Numbered from the stretch's first letter, positions 18,002 to 28,291 are shown. The stretch: DNA of 64,000 bases from Candidatus Thiothrix anitrata (GCF_017901155.1 NZ_CP072800.1:1949283-2013282), one strand, 5' to 3'. Notes: generated from the sequence alone by a model not told the origin. Numbers and translations are program-made.

Positions 18002-19578
18002 ATGATGAAAGATAAAATTATTAATTTTACTCTTATGTTGTTGCTCCTTGTTTTTCCTGTAAATGCACTGGCGTTAGAAAAAGATTATGGTGAGTATCAA
18101 TATATATCAAACACAGTGACTACTCAACTAGATAAATTATATATTGATAAAGCAGTAAAGCCCGTTATAAATCAAGTTGTCGCATATACTTTGTATTTTG
18201 GTCAGAAATCACTAGAGAAAACTTTAGAAAAAGCTGGATTAAGTAAAAATCTTCAAAAATCAAAAATTATTAATGTCATAACTGCATCTTTCGACGATGA
18301 AGGACTTAGTAAATTAAAACAGGCGCTTGAAAAAGATATGTCTCCTAGAGATGTGCTTATATTTTTTATGGATATTTCCATGGAGATATTAACTGATGCC
18401 TATGTGGCTGGAATAGAAAATGAAACTGATAAACAAGTTTATAAATGGATGATTAAACTTGCATATATTGATGTAAAAGTTATTGTTCTTGCTAATTATG
18501 GCGACCCCATAGATAGAGCATCTGCTGTAAAAGAATACGTTAAAGATAGTGGTTATCTTCTATTTGATATTGGAATGAATGATTACAAAGCTTATAAATC
18601 ATGGAGAAATGATAGTTTCAATTCAGACGTTTCCAAGGTTAAAGCTAAAATTTTTAATGTTTATTTGAATGTTTCTAGGCAATATTTTTATGGAATGAAT
18701 TCTAGTAAAGAAAGCTTGCTAAAAAAATTCACAGAAACATGTGTAAATGATTATAGTGTTAATTCTGCCAATCCATTTTACAATGGCGGTAGATTCAATA
18801 ATATTGTCAGGCAGGAATGCGATAAGTATTTACAAGAAATTAAAAGTCAAGATAATCAGAAAATTACAAAAATGCTTAATTATGCTAAGTATTTGGATGA
18901 CGATGCCTTTGAAAGATTTATAGTTTATTTTTTTCCTGAAAACGAAAGAAATCAACTTAGAGTATATAAGGAAAAATATAAAAATTACATCGGCTTTGTT
19001 GATGTTGACAAGAGGCATTGGGTTGCAAAGTATTTATTCAAAGCGGCCTTTCTGGGGGTCGATATTCATGGGTATGATGGAGGAGTCACATTTGGTCTTG
19101 AGAATGGGGTGAGTAATGCTGAGGCTTTAAAATTGATTCATAATGAAATATTGTATTATTCTATGCCTAGCGGCAATGGCCTAGAGAAATATTATTATAA
19201 TATTAAGAAAAAAAACCCATATTTTTTTGAAGGGATGCTTGGAATGGAGCAAAAATTAAGGGTTTGCTCTAAATTGGATAATTCAAATTGTTTATTAAGG
19301 GGGATATGGCTGTTCTTATGGTTAGGGCACTTGGTTTAAAGTTTAATCACCCATCTGGCCTAGAAATATCTAGAGGTTGGGATGGAAATTCTATGGCTCT
19401 AAAGAAAAAAGGTATCGTTTCTGGAAATGTAAAAAATGATGGGGTTGACTATTATGAACCGGCCAAAACCATTACTCGTGGAGAATTTCTAAAAATTTTA
19501 ATAAATGCCATTATTTATAAAAGATGTGGGGCATTAAAAAATAAACCATCTTTTCAATGTGCTTTGGATGGCTATTAA
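18002..19578 (+). pseudogene. Secreted protein with C-terminal SLH domains, frameshifted
   Basis: The product begins with a signal peptide (MMKDKIINFTLMLLLLVFPVNALA). Its middle is helical, AT-rich in coding and unrecognised. From about residue 330 come S-layer homology repeats: FVDVDKRHWVAKYLFKAAFL...GVSNAEALKLI, then DMAVLMVRALGLKF, ALKKKGIVSG and ITRGEFLKILINAI. The frame ends at 19339, but a second frame from about 19300 continues the SLH pattern to 19578. The switch falls in a run of five G (19299-19303); one more G would give an uninterrupted 525-codon gene. SLH domains bind cell-wall or outer-envelope polymers. Either a sequencing error or real loss of the last SLH repeats explains the break. 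The next gene starts 16 bases downstream. Confidence 0.65.
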
Positions 19579-19594
19579 TAAGAGGCAATGATGT

Positions 19595-21356
19595 ATGTTA
19601 TTATTTTTTAGAAGTTTTCTTTTAAAATTTATTGCCTTGTTATTTTTCGTCTCCTATTCTGCGGATTTATATGCAGGATTTGAGGTGGTAAATCCAAATA
19701 CGCGGATATATAGTGACCAGTATAAGATTGGCAATGGGGCAAAGTTGAGTGATTCTGGCACGATCTATACCTATGCCTATATGTCGGGTAGTCAAGTTGT
19801 TGTGTATGTGATGGCAAAATCAGGGTCATTCAAGCAAAATGCCGTTTTTGGTGTTTACAAAGGAGCTATCAATGACAGCAGTCGTATTGCAACTAGTGCA
19901 AATCTTAAAGGGGGGAGTGGCGGTTACGTTTCTTTCACACCAAGCGAAAGTGATTATCGCGTCATGCTTCAGACGACAACAACTGACGGAACAGTTGTAA
20001 GTTTTTATATCAATACGCCTTTTACGGTCACGGTAACAGCCCCCTCAAGCAGCAGCCTTAGTGTATCGCCCAACCCCGGCTATGTAGGGGATCAATTGAC
20101 ATTTTCTACGTCCTTAAATGGTGATTTACCCAGCGGCTATACGGTAAAAATCACACTGGCTGACAGTTCTGGTAACTGGACACTGAGTGAGCATGATATG
20201 TCTGGTTCTGGACGTAATTTCACATACCAGCGAATCATGAATGAGGCAGGGCAAAATAGGCAGTACCGGGTTGCCATCTTCAAAGGGTCAGCGCGTAAAA
20301 CAGATTGGTATTACGGCACATATACAGTTAAGGAAAAATTACCCGAAGTTTACAGCGTCAGCCCGCTAACGGGTGATTTAAACAAAGACCAGACTTATAC
20401 AGTGACGGGAGTAAATCTGCCTTCCAGCCTAGTGTTTACCATTGCGGATGCCGATGACTGCGGGCAAACTTCGTATAACTCAAGTTCGGTGACATTTAAC
20501 TGTATCCCTCGCCTCTCCGGTAGCAAAAGTTACAGTGTCAAGAAACAAAGCCAAGGCGATATATTGAAGACCGGGATTATCAACGTGGACAGCGGCATCA
20601 CTGGGGTGTCAGTTTCGCCCATTTCCGGCTACGCGGGGGATCAGTTCACCTTCTCTGCTATTCTAAAAAATGACTTACCATCGGGGTTCAGCGTGAAAAT
20701 TACTTTCGCCAATGCCTCTGGTAACTGGACACAAGCGGAACATGATATGTCCGGCGGGTCACGTAACTTTTCATACCCTCGCGTTATTAGTGAAATTGGT
20801 CAAGACAGGCAATATCGGGTTGCCATTTTTAACGGAAATAATCGTAAAACAGACTGGTATTCAGGCACATACACGACTAAAGCAAAACCTATAGCAGTCT
20901 CCAGCGTCAGCCCTGAAACGGGCGAACTGAACAAGGCACAGACTTATACAGTCAAAGGAAGTAACTTACCCTCAAGTTTGGTATTCACCATTGCAGATGC
21001 CGACGACTGTAGACAAACTTCGTATAACTCAAGTTCGGTGACATTCAATTGTACCCCGCGCACCTCCGGTAGCAAAAGCTACAGCGTCAAGAAGCAGAGC
21101 CAAGGCGACGTATTGAAAACTGGGACTATCAATGTCGACAGCGGTATCGCTGGGGTGTCGGCTTCCCCTACTTCCGGCTACGTAGGGAATCAATTCACCT
21201 TCTCCACTACCTTAAAAGATGACTTGCCATCGGGATTCAGCGTGAAAATCACTTTCGCCGATGCCTCCGGTAACTGGACACAAGCAGAACATGATATGCC
21301 CGGCGGACCGCGTAACTTTTCATACCCGCGTGTTATTGATACGGTTGGACAGGATA
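19595..21356 (+). pseudogene. N-terminal part of a giant surface protein, cut by IS110
   Basis: Starts with a signal peptide (KFIALLFFVSYSADLYA) and continues as about 590 residues of secreted beta-rich repeats. A module of about 183 residues recurs three times: SPxxGYxGDQxTFS...SGNWT...EHDM...FxYxRxxxxxGQ, RQYRVAIF, RKTDWYxGTYT, then SVSPxTGxLNKxQTYTVxGxNLPSSLVFTIADADDC. The latter half resembles IPT/TIG-like domains. Inside the third module, after VGQD, the IS110 element interrupts the frame; translation would end shortly inside it (21383-21385). Removing 21357-22559 (1203 bases, divisible by three) restores the frame into RQYRVAIF of the next fragment. Confidence 0.85.
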
Positions 21357-21372
21357 GATACCGTCTTGCCAG

Positions 21373-22356
21373 TCAAGCATTTTGATAGTCTGGCTGATAT
21401 TTTTGTTGGGTTTTCAGCACCCCAAAACAGAGGTGAACCAGCTTGCGCATAGCAGCCCCCAGCGCGGACATTTTAGTCTTTCCCTTTGCCAACAAACGCC
21501 CATAAACAGCCTTCACATGAGCGTTATGCTGGATGGCAACAATGGCTGCCATGTACAGGATGGCACGCAGGTGGGAAGGCCCTGATTTTGACAGTTTGGC
21601 ACGTCCGTTCAGTGAGCTTCCTGATTGCCTTTCGATCGGGACAAGCCCCAGATAAGCCGCCAATTGTTCCGCAGAATTAAAGGTGTGGGCGTGCATGATT
21701 GCCAATAACTGTGTGCTACTTTGCGACCCAATGGCGGGGATGCTTTCGAGCAGTTCCCGGTCATTTTTGAGTGTCGGGTCTTGGTCAATATGGTCATCAA
21801 TTTGTGACTGTATTTTCTTCAGTTGTGCCGTGATAAAGGTGATGCTGTCGGTGATGGATTGCCGGATCAGGGCGGATTCCTTGCCAGCTTCTGCTTTCTC
21901 TTGGCGGTTTTTCTCCCGCTGCAAGTCTTGCTTAATGGCTTCACGCCGTGCCAGCAAGCCTTTCAGGATGCGGGATTCCGCTGATGGCGGCAGCCAGCGG
22001 CTGGGTTTTGTCAGTAACCCATAACGCGCCAAAACACGGCTATCAACACCATCCGTTTTGGTGCGCACACCTAAGCCATAGGCAAACCCTTTGACGTGGG
22101 CAGGGTTGGCAATCGAGACTATGCCTCCCGCATCATGCAAGGCTATTGCGGCTTGTTCGTGGTAAATGCCTGTGGCTTCCATCACGATGTGCAACTCCGT
22201 TACGGAAATATCGCGTGCCGTTAACCAATCCAATAATTTGGCAAATCCAACAGGGCTATTTTCCACCACCTTGAATTTATATTTGTCCTGTTCCTGATTA
22301 ACCAATAAGCTGCAATCCAGCTTGGCTTTGGCTACGTCAATGCCTAAATAATGCAT
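21373..22356 (-). CDS. IS110-family transposase (DEDD recombinase)
   Basis: 327 residues from the ATG at 22356, which has AAGGAG upstream; the frame is open further but without a good start. The N-terminal RuvC-like DEDD domain shows GIDVAKAKLDCS, VMEATGIYHE and KTDGVDSRVLA. The C-terminal Transposase_20 domain has SIPAIGSQSSTQLLAIM and LGLVPIERQSGSSLNGRAKLSKSG, with the catalytic Ser of this family. IS110 recombinases are guided by a bridge RNA made from the element's own leader. The gene appears intact. Confidence 0.96.
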   Translation of the reverse strand: MHYLGIDVAKAKLDCSLLVNQEQDKYKFKVVENSPVGFAKLLDWLTARDISVTELHIVMEATGIYHEQAAIALHDAGGIVSIANPAHVKGFAYGLGVRTKTDGVDSRVLARYGLLTKPSRWLPPSAESRILKGLLARREAIKQDLQREKNRQEKAEAGKESALIRQSITDSITFITAQLKKIQSQIDDHIDQDPTLKNDRELLESIPAIGSQSSTQLLAIMHAHTFNSAEQLAAYLGLVPIERQSGSSLNGRAKLSKSGPSHLRAILYMAAIVAIQHNAHVKAVYGRLLAKGKTKMSALGAAMRKLVHLCFGVLKTQQKYQPDYQNA

Positions 22357-22559
22357 AAAATCGCTCCTTGATATGTGCCAACTTTGCCCATTTTCCTTGT
22401 CCATGCAGGGTCAGTGCCCCTTGGATACCGTCCAGTGTCTGTGTCGGCGAAAGTGGGGATAAAGGGCTTTTTCTATCCTACAAGGTTTGTCCTTAAGGCA
22501 ACTGACAAGCTTCCTTTATCCCGTTGCAATGGTAGCTAACCACTGCAAGCATCAAGATA
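22357..22559 (-). ncRNA. Candidate IS110 bridge RNA (leader of the transposase gene)
   Basis: The 203-base leader contains a long stem on the transcribed strand: GGGATAAAGG (22456-22465) pairs perfectly with CCTTTATCCC (22513-22522), extended by GCTT/AAGC after a two-base bulge. The loop (about 22470-22506) contains two short matches to the sequences flanking the insertion: TATCCT (22474-22479) is the reverse complement of AGGATA, which ends the left flank (21351-21356), and AAGGCAA (22495-22501) equals the right flank at 22561-22567. Nearer the gene, GATACCGTC (22424-22432) equals the first nine bases of the element's other end (21357-21365). That is the arrangement expected of target- and donor-binding loops. 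Known bridge RNAs have the target loop first, as here. Confidence 0.6.
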
Positions 22560-22879
22560 CAAGGCAATACCGGGTTGCTATTTTCAACGGAAATAGCCGC
22601 AAAACAGATTGGCATTTTGGTACATACACAGCCAAAGAGAAAACTACCGTTTCCAGCGTCAGTCCCGAAACAGGCGAGCTAAATAAAACTCAGGTCTATA
22701 CTGTCAAAGGAACTAATTTACCTTCCACACTCGTATTTACATTGGTCGGCGCGAGCGATTGCAAACAAAGCTCTCATACACTAACCACCGTAACATTTAG
22801 CTGCACCTCTAGCAGCTTAGGAGACAAGGCATATACGGTCAAAGACCGTCCTCAAGGAACAACATTAAAACAAGGATAG
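22560..22879 (+). pseudogene. Continuation of the giant surface protein after IS110
   Basis: Resumes at RQYRVAIFNGNSRKTDWHFGTYTAKE and finishes the third 183-residue module (VSSVSPETGELNKTQVYTVKGTNLPSTLVFTL, then KDRPQGTTLKQG). It meets a stop at 22877-22879. One additional G near 22876 would continue the frame as IVKVVLANLSEII into the long frame that follows, giving a single gene of about 2,310 codons once the IS is also removed. Confidence 0.75.
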
Positions 22880-22920
22880 TCAAGGTTGTACTAGCTAACC
22901 TTAGTGAAATTATCTCTTAC

Positions 22921-25900
22921 TTGTCTACTAATGAGCCAATAATTGCAAGGATGCTAACCACTTCTAACTTATCAAAGCCGCTATCTAGGGCTGAAGCAGC
23001 AATTTTGTTGGATGTCTTCTTATATAAGCAAAAGCCCACCTATAAGCAAGATATGTCTGATTATCCCAAAGCTTTTGCAGATGCTGATGAAACGGCGAGC
23101 TATTTCAGTTCAGTGGAGCGTTTGGCCTATTTCAAAGGCAGCCAAGACACTGAAACGGTATTGAGCAAGGAAAATACCTTGTTAAGACCACTTGACAAGA
23201 CACTACGTCAAGAGTTTGTGAAAATGGTAGTACAAGGTTTGGATATAAAGATAAACTCAGGCAGTTCCTATATTGGCGGATTTTCTGATTTCAATCTGAT
23301 CAAAGGCACATGGACGGAGCGTTACTTTAATACAGCGGTAGGTGCAGGTTTTATTTTTGGAAATAATAACAATTTAGAACCAACAAAAGCACTGATCATT
23401 CAAGATGCACTGTATATCTTGGCAAGGGCAAAAGGTAAGTTTAGTTACAGTGGCAATGGCTTTGAAGACCCGTCAGCGTTTGATGATACCAAACACTTGA
23501 GCCAGACTATCGGCTTTGATTACGAGCCATCTAATTATCTATCAAATGCAAAACCGATTGACATAACTGCTGTCAAAACACTAACCACCACCACAACGGA
23601 TGCAGCAAAATGTGGCGTTAGTAGCGGCTCAAACTACAAAGTGCTGGAAGTTTCTGCAACTATAGATACCTCTACGCAGGTGCGTGAATATTATTGGTGG
23701 GCGACAAACTTTGGTTATTTCAAAGAGTATATGGGTGATAAAAAATTCAAGAAGGTATGTTTTTTCCCCGCAGCGGTTGCACCTCAAGGCAACTATCAAA
23801 TAACAGTCAATGGCGGGGATAACATTGGCTATGTCGACCAATATTCTGTTGCAATCTCCCCCGCAGCGTTCTCATATACAGGCCAAGGTGTGCCCGTCGA
23901 TAAGCCGACCAACCAGATTGCAGACATCCAGTACAAGCCCTTGTCCACTATCATGCGCACTGGGAATGCCTATGCTATTGACCTGACCCCCACAGTTATT
24001 GAGAAGACATCCGTGAATTTGGGTGTGGAAAACGTTACGGTGCGTTTAATTGCCGGTAGTTTGGATGAGTTAGTCTTTGCCGGGCAACCTGATGCAGGGA
24101 TCGTAAGGTTTCTTGTACCGGATCATGCCGAATTATATGGCAAGGATGTCAAACTGAGAATTGAGCTTAACACTCAACAAATCCAAGGTGTTAAGGTGAC
24201 AGAAACCATACGCTACTTGCCAAAATTTGTAATAGGTGGCGTGGTTTTTAATGCTGGCATTGACCATAATGCAACTTCGATCAAGGTTGGAAATGAAACC
24301 ATTGCCCTGAACGAAAACAATGAATTTTATACGGAACTGGACGCGACTAATGAAATCACGGGGCTAAAAATACAAGTCAACAGCGATAGTGTTACTAATA
24401 GTTTCGACCAAAAAATCATTGAGTTGACATATGGCAGCCCTAAATTGTTCGTTGACTTCTATGGAGAAAACCGTACTGACAGCGACAGTGATGGTGTAAT
24501 TGATGCGGCGGATAATTGCCCACAAATTGCAAATGCAAACCAAGCCGATACAGACTGGGACGGTATAGGTAATGTTTGTGATAGCGATGATGACAATGAC
24601 GGTATGCCAGATGAATGGGAAACCAAATACGGCTTGAACCCGTTGGATGTCAGCGATGCAGAATCAGATAAGGATAGTGATGGTATTTCCAATCTGAACG
24701 AATATAAGAATGGCACAAATCCAACACAGAAAGATGGTCAAACTCCCGATTTACAGATTTCTGATGCACAATTTTCTGCCAGTATTCAAGCTGGAAAGTC
24801 CCTCACTGTTTCGCTGCAAGTAAAAAATGTAGGCAATGGCTTAGCGGCTGCCTCTACTTTAGAAATATGGTTATCCTCAGATAACGTGTTGAATGAAAAG
24901 ACAGATCCTATTTTAGCTTCAATGACAATATCAGCACTCACAGCGGGAAAAACTGAATTTAAGTCCGTAGTGGTTACGGTTCCTTCAACGTCTAGAGGTG
25001 TACAATATCTGCTGATGAAAGCCGACAGCAAAGGTACTGTGAGTGAAATAAATGAACCTAATAATCTCGTTAAGAAACAGATTTCAATCTCAAATAGTCA
25101 GCCCGTTGCTTATGCGGCTACTGAAACACTTAATGAAGATACTGCAAAAAGTATGACTCTAAAAGCAACGGATGCGGAAAACAACATTCTGACCTATACC
25201 ATCGTCGGACAGCCGACTCATGGTAAAATAACAGTACCGGGCAGCGACGGAAAAATCACGTATACCCCAAATGCCAATTATTACGGAACAGACATTCTTA
25301 CTTTTAAAGTGAATGATGGTGGTTCAGATTCTAAAACTATGGCGGTCAGTATCAACATAAAAGCTGTGAATGATGCTCCTACCGTTACTGCACAAACGCT
25401 GAAAATACCGAGAAATCTGAGGAAAAAAATCCTTTTACAAGGCAAAGATATAGAAGATGGTAATAAACTCACTTACAGCATCAAAACCAAGCCAACACAA
25501 GGGATGCTGGGGACTCTGGTGGGGAACAAGGTGAGGTATACGCCGAAAAAAGGATACGTGGGAAAAGACAGCTTCAGCTTTGTTGTTAAAGATTCCGGCG
25601 GCCTATCCTCCACTGTAGCGGTAGTCAGCATTACAGTGACGGCTACCAATAACCTTCCAGTAGCTAAACCGCAAACGGTCGCATTATCTGAGGACAAACA
25701 GGTGTCCGTTACTTTGGTGGGAACAGATGTGGATCAGGATAAACTCACGTATACGGTAGTGGACAAGCCGCTTAATGGTACATTAGGGTCACTGAGTGTT
25801 GACAAGCTCACCTATACACCTAAAGTCAATTACAGTGGGAGTGATGCCTTTACTTTCAAAGTCAATGATGGCAATGCCGATTCACCTGTGGCAAAAGTTA

Positions 25901-27729
25901 CATTAAATGTAGCGGCTGTGAATGATGCTCCTACCGTTACTGCACAAACGCTGAAAATACCGAGAAATCTGAGGAAAAAAATCCTTTTACAAGGCAAAGA
26001 TATAGAAGATGGTAATAAACTCACTTACAGCATCAAAACCAAGCCAACACAAGGGATGCTGGGGACTCTGGTGGGGAACAAGGTGAGGTATACGCCGAAA
26101 AAAGGATACGTGGGAAAAGACAGCTTCAGCTTTGTTGTTAAAGATTCCGGCGGCCTATCCTCCACTGTAGCGGTAGTCAGCATTACAGTGACGGCTACCA
26201 ATAACCTTCCAGTAGCTAAACCGCAAACGGTCGCATTATCTGAGGACAAACAGGTGTCCGTTACTTTGGTGGGAACAGATGTGGATCAGGATAAACTCAC
26301 GTATACGGTAGTGGACAAGCCGCTTAATGGTACATTAGGGTCACTGAGTGTTGACAAGCTCACCTATACACCTAAAGTCAATTACAGTGGGAGTGATGCC
26401 TTTACTTTCAAAGTCAATGATGGCAATGCCGATTCACCTGTGGCAAAAGTTACATTAAATGTAGCGGCTGTGAATGATCCGCCAACTGCTGTTGCTCAGC
26501 CTATCATGGTGTTCAAGGATGCTTTATTTGCCATTACTCTGGTAGGGACAGACATTGAGGATGCTGCCGACAAGCTGGTTTATGCTATTGCTACCCAGCC
26601 GACCAAAGGCAAACTGGGGGTTCTTGCGGGAAACAAGGTCACGTACACACCAAACAAGGGTTACACAGGAAAGGATAGCTTTACCTTTAAGGTGACAGAT
26701 ACAGGTAAGGCTGTTTCCGCTACTGCCACGGTAAGCATTAAAGTCGTGGCTCAGCCCAACATTAGCTCTATAACCCCTCTGGTCGGGCGCGTAGGTCAAA
26801 CCGTGACGCTTAATATATCCGGCACTAACTTACCCACCACCATTGTGGCAAATATTGCGGCACAGACAGTTGGTTGTAGCAAGACGAAAGCAACGGCAAC
26901 TGCGGCCACTTTCACTTGCCCGTTGAATACGGCGGGTAGTCAAGCTCTGGCTATCAAAACGAAAGCGAACGGCGGAGTGATCATCAGTGGTGGCACTGCC
27001 ACTTTCGTGGTGTCCCCAAAATCGTCTGCAACTGGCAAGCTCAACGACACGGGCATCACGCTTTGTGGGGATTACGCTTACGGTAATAGCGGCAAACACA
27101 ATAATAATGTGTCTTGCTCATTACTTACTGATGCTGATGGCGACCCCGTACCTCTGGGGCAAGATGGTACGTCTGGACGTGATGTTACCAATAATGATGA
27201 TAGTGATGGTCATGCTGGTTTCAGCTTTACTAAAATTAGTAACACAGGCGCGGAACTACCCAACTCTGCCACCGAATGGTCATGCGTGAAAGATAACGTG
27301 ACTGGGTTGATGTGGGAAATCAAGACCGATGATGGTGAGCTACACGATAAAGACTGGACATATTCTTGGTACGAGCCGGACGGAACGAAAAATGGCGGCA
27401 ATGCAGGTAAGCAGAATGGTGGTTCATGTGGTGGTAGCCAATGTGATACTTATGGCTTTGTGCAAGCAGTCAATGCAGTGGGCTGGTGCGGGTATAAGGA
27501 TTGGCAGATTCCAAATAAGATGGATTTATATTCCATCGTCAGTAACGACCGTTCCGCTCCCGCGATTGACACTACCTACTTTCCAGACACGGGTGCATAT
27601 GATGGATTTTGGTCATCGTCTCCTTCATATGCTGACCACGCATATAGCATCCAATTCGCTATCGGTCGCGAAGGTTCGGGTGCTAAGAGCAATTTTTCGA
27701 GTGTCCGGTTAGTTCGTGGGGGACAGTAA
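22921..27729 (+). CDS. Giant surface protein: SLH, TSP3, CARDB, cadherin-like and Lcl domains
   Basis: A 1602-residue frame beginning at a TTG, almost certainly the C-terminal part of the gene starting at 19595. In order: SLH-like repeats (residues 1-190, LSRAEAAILLDVFL, TLRQEFVKMVVQGLDI, WTERYFNTAVGAGFI); beta-rich sequence; calcium-binding thrombospondin type-3 repeats (about 520-600, DSDSDGVIDAADNCPQ, DSDDDNDGMPDEWE); a CARDB domain (about 620-730); five or more cadherin-like/VCBS-type modules ending in YTPKxxYxGxDxFxFxVxD; an IPT-like segment; and a C-terminal Lcl/DUF1566 domain (NVTGLMWEIK, GYKDWQIPNKMDLYSIV, FWSSSPSY, VRLVRGGQ). Two 552-bp units inside it are identical. It is an adhesin-like or sheath-associated protein. 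Confidence 0.85.
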   Translation: MSTNEPIIARMLTTSNLSKPLSRAEAAILLDVFLYKQKPTYKQDMSDYPKAFADADETASYFSSVERLAYFKGSQDTETVLSKENTLLRPLDKTLRQEFVKMVVQGLDIKINSGSSYIGGFSDFNLIKGTWTERYFNTAVGAGFIFGNNNNLEPTKALIIQDALYILARAKGKFSYSGNGFEDPSAFDDTKHLSQTIGFDYEPSNYLSNAKPIDITAVKTLTTTTTDAAKCGVSSGSNYKVLEVSATIDTSTQVREYYWWATNFGYFKEYMGDKKFKKVCFFPAAVAPQGNYQITVNGGDNIGYVDQYSVAISPAAFSYTGQGVPVDKPTNQIADIQYKPLSTIMRTGNAYAIDLTPTVIEKTSVNLGVENVTVRLIAGSLDELVFAGQPDAGIVRFLVPDHAELYGKDVKLRIELNTQQIQGVKVTETIRYLPKFVIGGVVFNAGIDHNATSIKVGNETIALNENNEFYTELDATNEITGLKIQVNSDSVTNSFDQKIIELTYGSPKLFVDFYGENRTDSDSDGVIDAADNCPQIANANQADTDWDGIGNVCDSDDDNDGMPDEWETKYGLNPLDVSDAESDKDSDGISNLNEYKNGTNPTQKDGQTPDLQISDAQFSASIQAGKSLTVSLQVKNVGNGLAAASTLEIWLSSDNVLNEKTDPILASMTISALTAGKTEFKSVVVTVPSTSRGVQYLLMKADSKGTVSEINEPNNLVKKQISISNSQPVAYAATETLNEDTAKSMTLKATDAENNILTYTIVGQPTHGKITVPGSDGKITYTPNANYYGTDILTFKVNDGGSDSKTMAVSINIKAVNDAPTVTAQTLKIPRNLRKKILLQGKDIEDGNKLTYSIKTKPTQGMLGTLVGNKVRYTPKKGYVGKDSFSFVVKDSGGLSSTVAVVSITVTATNNLPVAKPQTVALSEDKQVSVTLVGTDVDQDKLTYTVVDKPLNGTLGSLSVDKLTYTPKVNYSGSDAFTFKVNDGNADSPVAKVTLNVAAVNDAPTVTAQTLKIPRNLRKKILLQGKDIEDGNKLTYSIKTKPTQGMLGTLVGNKVRYTPKKGYVGKDSFSFVVKDSGGLSSTVAVVSITVTATNNLPVAKPQTVALSEDKQVSVTLVGTDVDQDKLTYTVVDKPLNGTLGSLSVDKLTYTPKVNYSGSDAFTFKVNDGNADSPVAKVTLNVAAVNDPPTAVAQPIMVFKDALFAITLVGTDIEDAADKLVYAIATQPTKGKLGVLAGNKVTYTPNKGYTGKDSFTFKVTDTGKAVSATATVSIKVVAQPNISSITPLVGRVGQTVTLNISGTNLPTTIVANIAAQTVGCSKTKATATAATFTCPLNTAGSQALAIKTKANGGVIISGGTATFVVSPKSSATGKLNDTGITLCGDYAYGNSGKHNNNVSCSLLTDADGDPVPLGQDGTSGRDVTNNDDSDGHAGFSFTKISNTGAELPNSATEWSCVKDNVTGLMWEIKTDDGELHDKDWTYSWYEPDGTKNGGNAGKQNGGSCGGSQCDTYGFVQAVNAVGWCGYKDWQIPNKMDLYSIVSNDRSAPAIDTTYFPDTGAYDGFWSSSPSYADHAYSIQFAIGREGSGAKSNFSSVRLVRGGQ
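25363..26466 (+). repeat. Exact tandem repeat, two 552-bp units
   Basis: Units 25363-25914 and 25915-26466 appear identical base for base and each encodes 184 residues (two cadherin-like modules). The next unit (from 26467) starts alike and then diverges. Identity at synonymous sites implies recent duplication or gene conversion; it is also a place where short-read assembly can miscount copies. Confidence 0.93.
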
Positions 27730-27733
27730 CTTT

Positions 27734-28291
27734 ATGCTAAGACTAATAACAACAGTGGTATTGAACTACCTACTCGTGCTGTTGCCATTGAGCAGCTATG
27801 CTCAAACTTGCCAGACTAGCAGCATTCTTGCCACCACTCCTAGTGCTCAATTCACCGACCATGCTGATGGTACGATTACAGATACGAAAACTGGATTGAA
27901 ATGGAAAAAATGCAGCGAAGGGCAGGTATGGAATAATGTAACTGGCGGTTGTGATGGTAGTATCACAAATTACATTTGGAAAAATGCGATTCAGCAGGCG
28001 CAGAGCATTAATAATAATGGCGGCTTCGCTGGTTATTTTGACTGGAGATTGCCGAACAAAAATGAGCTATTGTCCATCGTAGAAAATCAGTGCTCTTGGC
28101 CTGCGATAAACCTAACGGTGTTCCCGGATACACCTGTCAGATTGTTTTGGTCATCTTCTCCAGTTACGCCAGAAACACTATTTGTAAAAGATAGCGACCG
28201 TGCATGGGGTGTCACCTTTTATTACGGTAATAGCTTTGATGGTGACAAGAACGACAATTGTGGTGTCCGGTTAGTCCGCAGTGAACTATAA
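27734..28291 (+). CDS. Secreted Lcl/DUF1566-domain protein
   Basis: A 185-residue protein with a signal peptide ([23 protein letters not shown]) and then one Lcl C-terminal domain: [63 protein letters not shown]. The same domain closes the giant surface protein whose stop lies four bases upstream, so this looks like a duplicated, stand-alone version. The ATG at 27734 follows GGGGGACAG. Lcl domains occur in surface proteins such as the Legionella collagen-like adhesin. The gene ends five bases before the uvrA fragment begins. Confidence 0.85.
   Translation: MLRLITTVVLNYLLVLLPLSSYAQTCQTSSILATTPSAQFTDHADGTITDTKTGLKWKKCSEGQVWNNVTGGCDGSITNYIWKNAIQQAQSINNNGGFAGYFDWRLPNKNELLSIVENQCSWPAINLTVFPDTPVRLFWSSSPVTPETLFVKDSDRAWGVTFYYGNSFDGDKNDNCGVRLVRSEL

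Larger units (their letters stand above)
21357..22559 (-). mobile_element. IS110-family insertion sequence
   Basis: About 1.2 kb carrying one transposase gene on the reverse strand and a 203-base leader. No terminal inverted repeats were seen, as usual for IS110. GATA precedes both junctions (21353-21356 and 22556-22559). The ends are defined by the interrupted surface-protein frame, which is restored by removal of 1203 bases; the exact boundary may shift by the four repeated bases. Confidence 0.9.

Noticed and set aside
25363-26466. CRISPR-like repeats
   Set aside because: The repeats are long, in frame, adjacent without spacers and encode cadherin-like modules; no CRISPR array was seen anywhere in the window.
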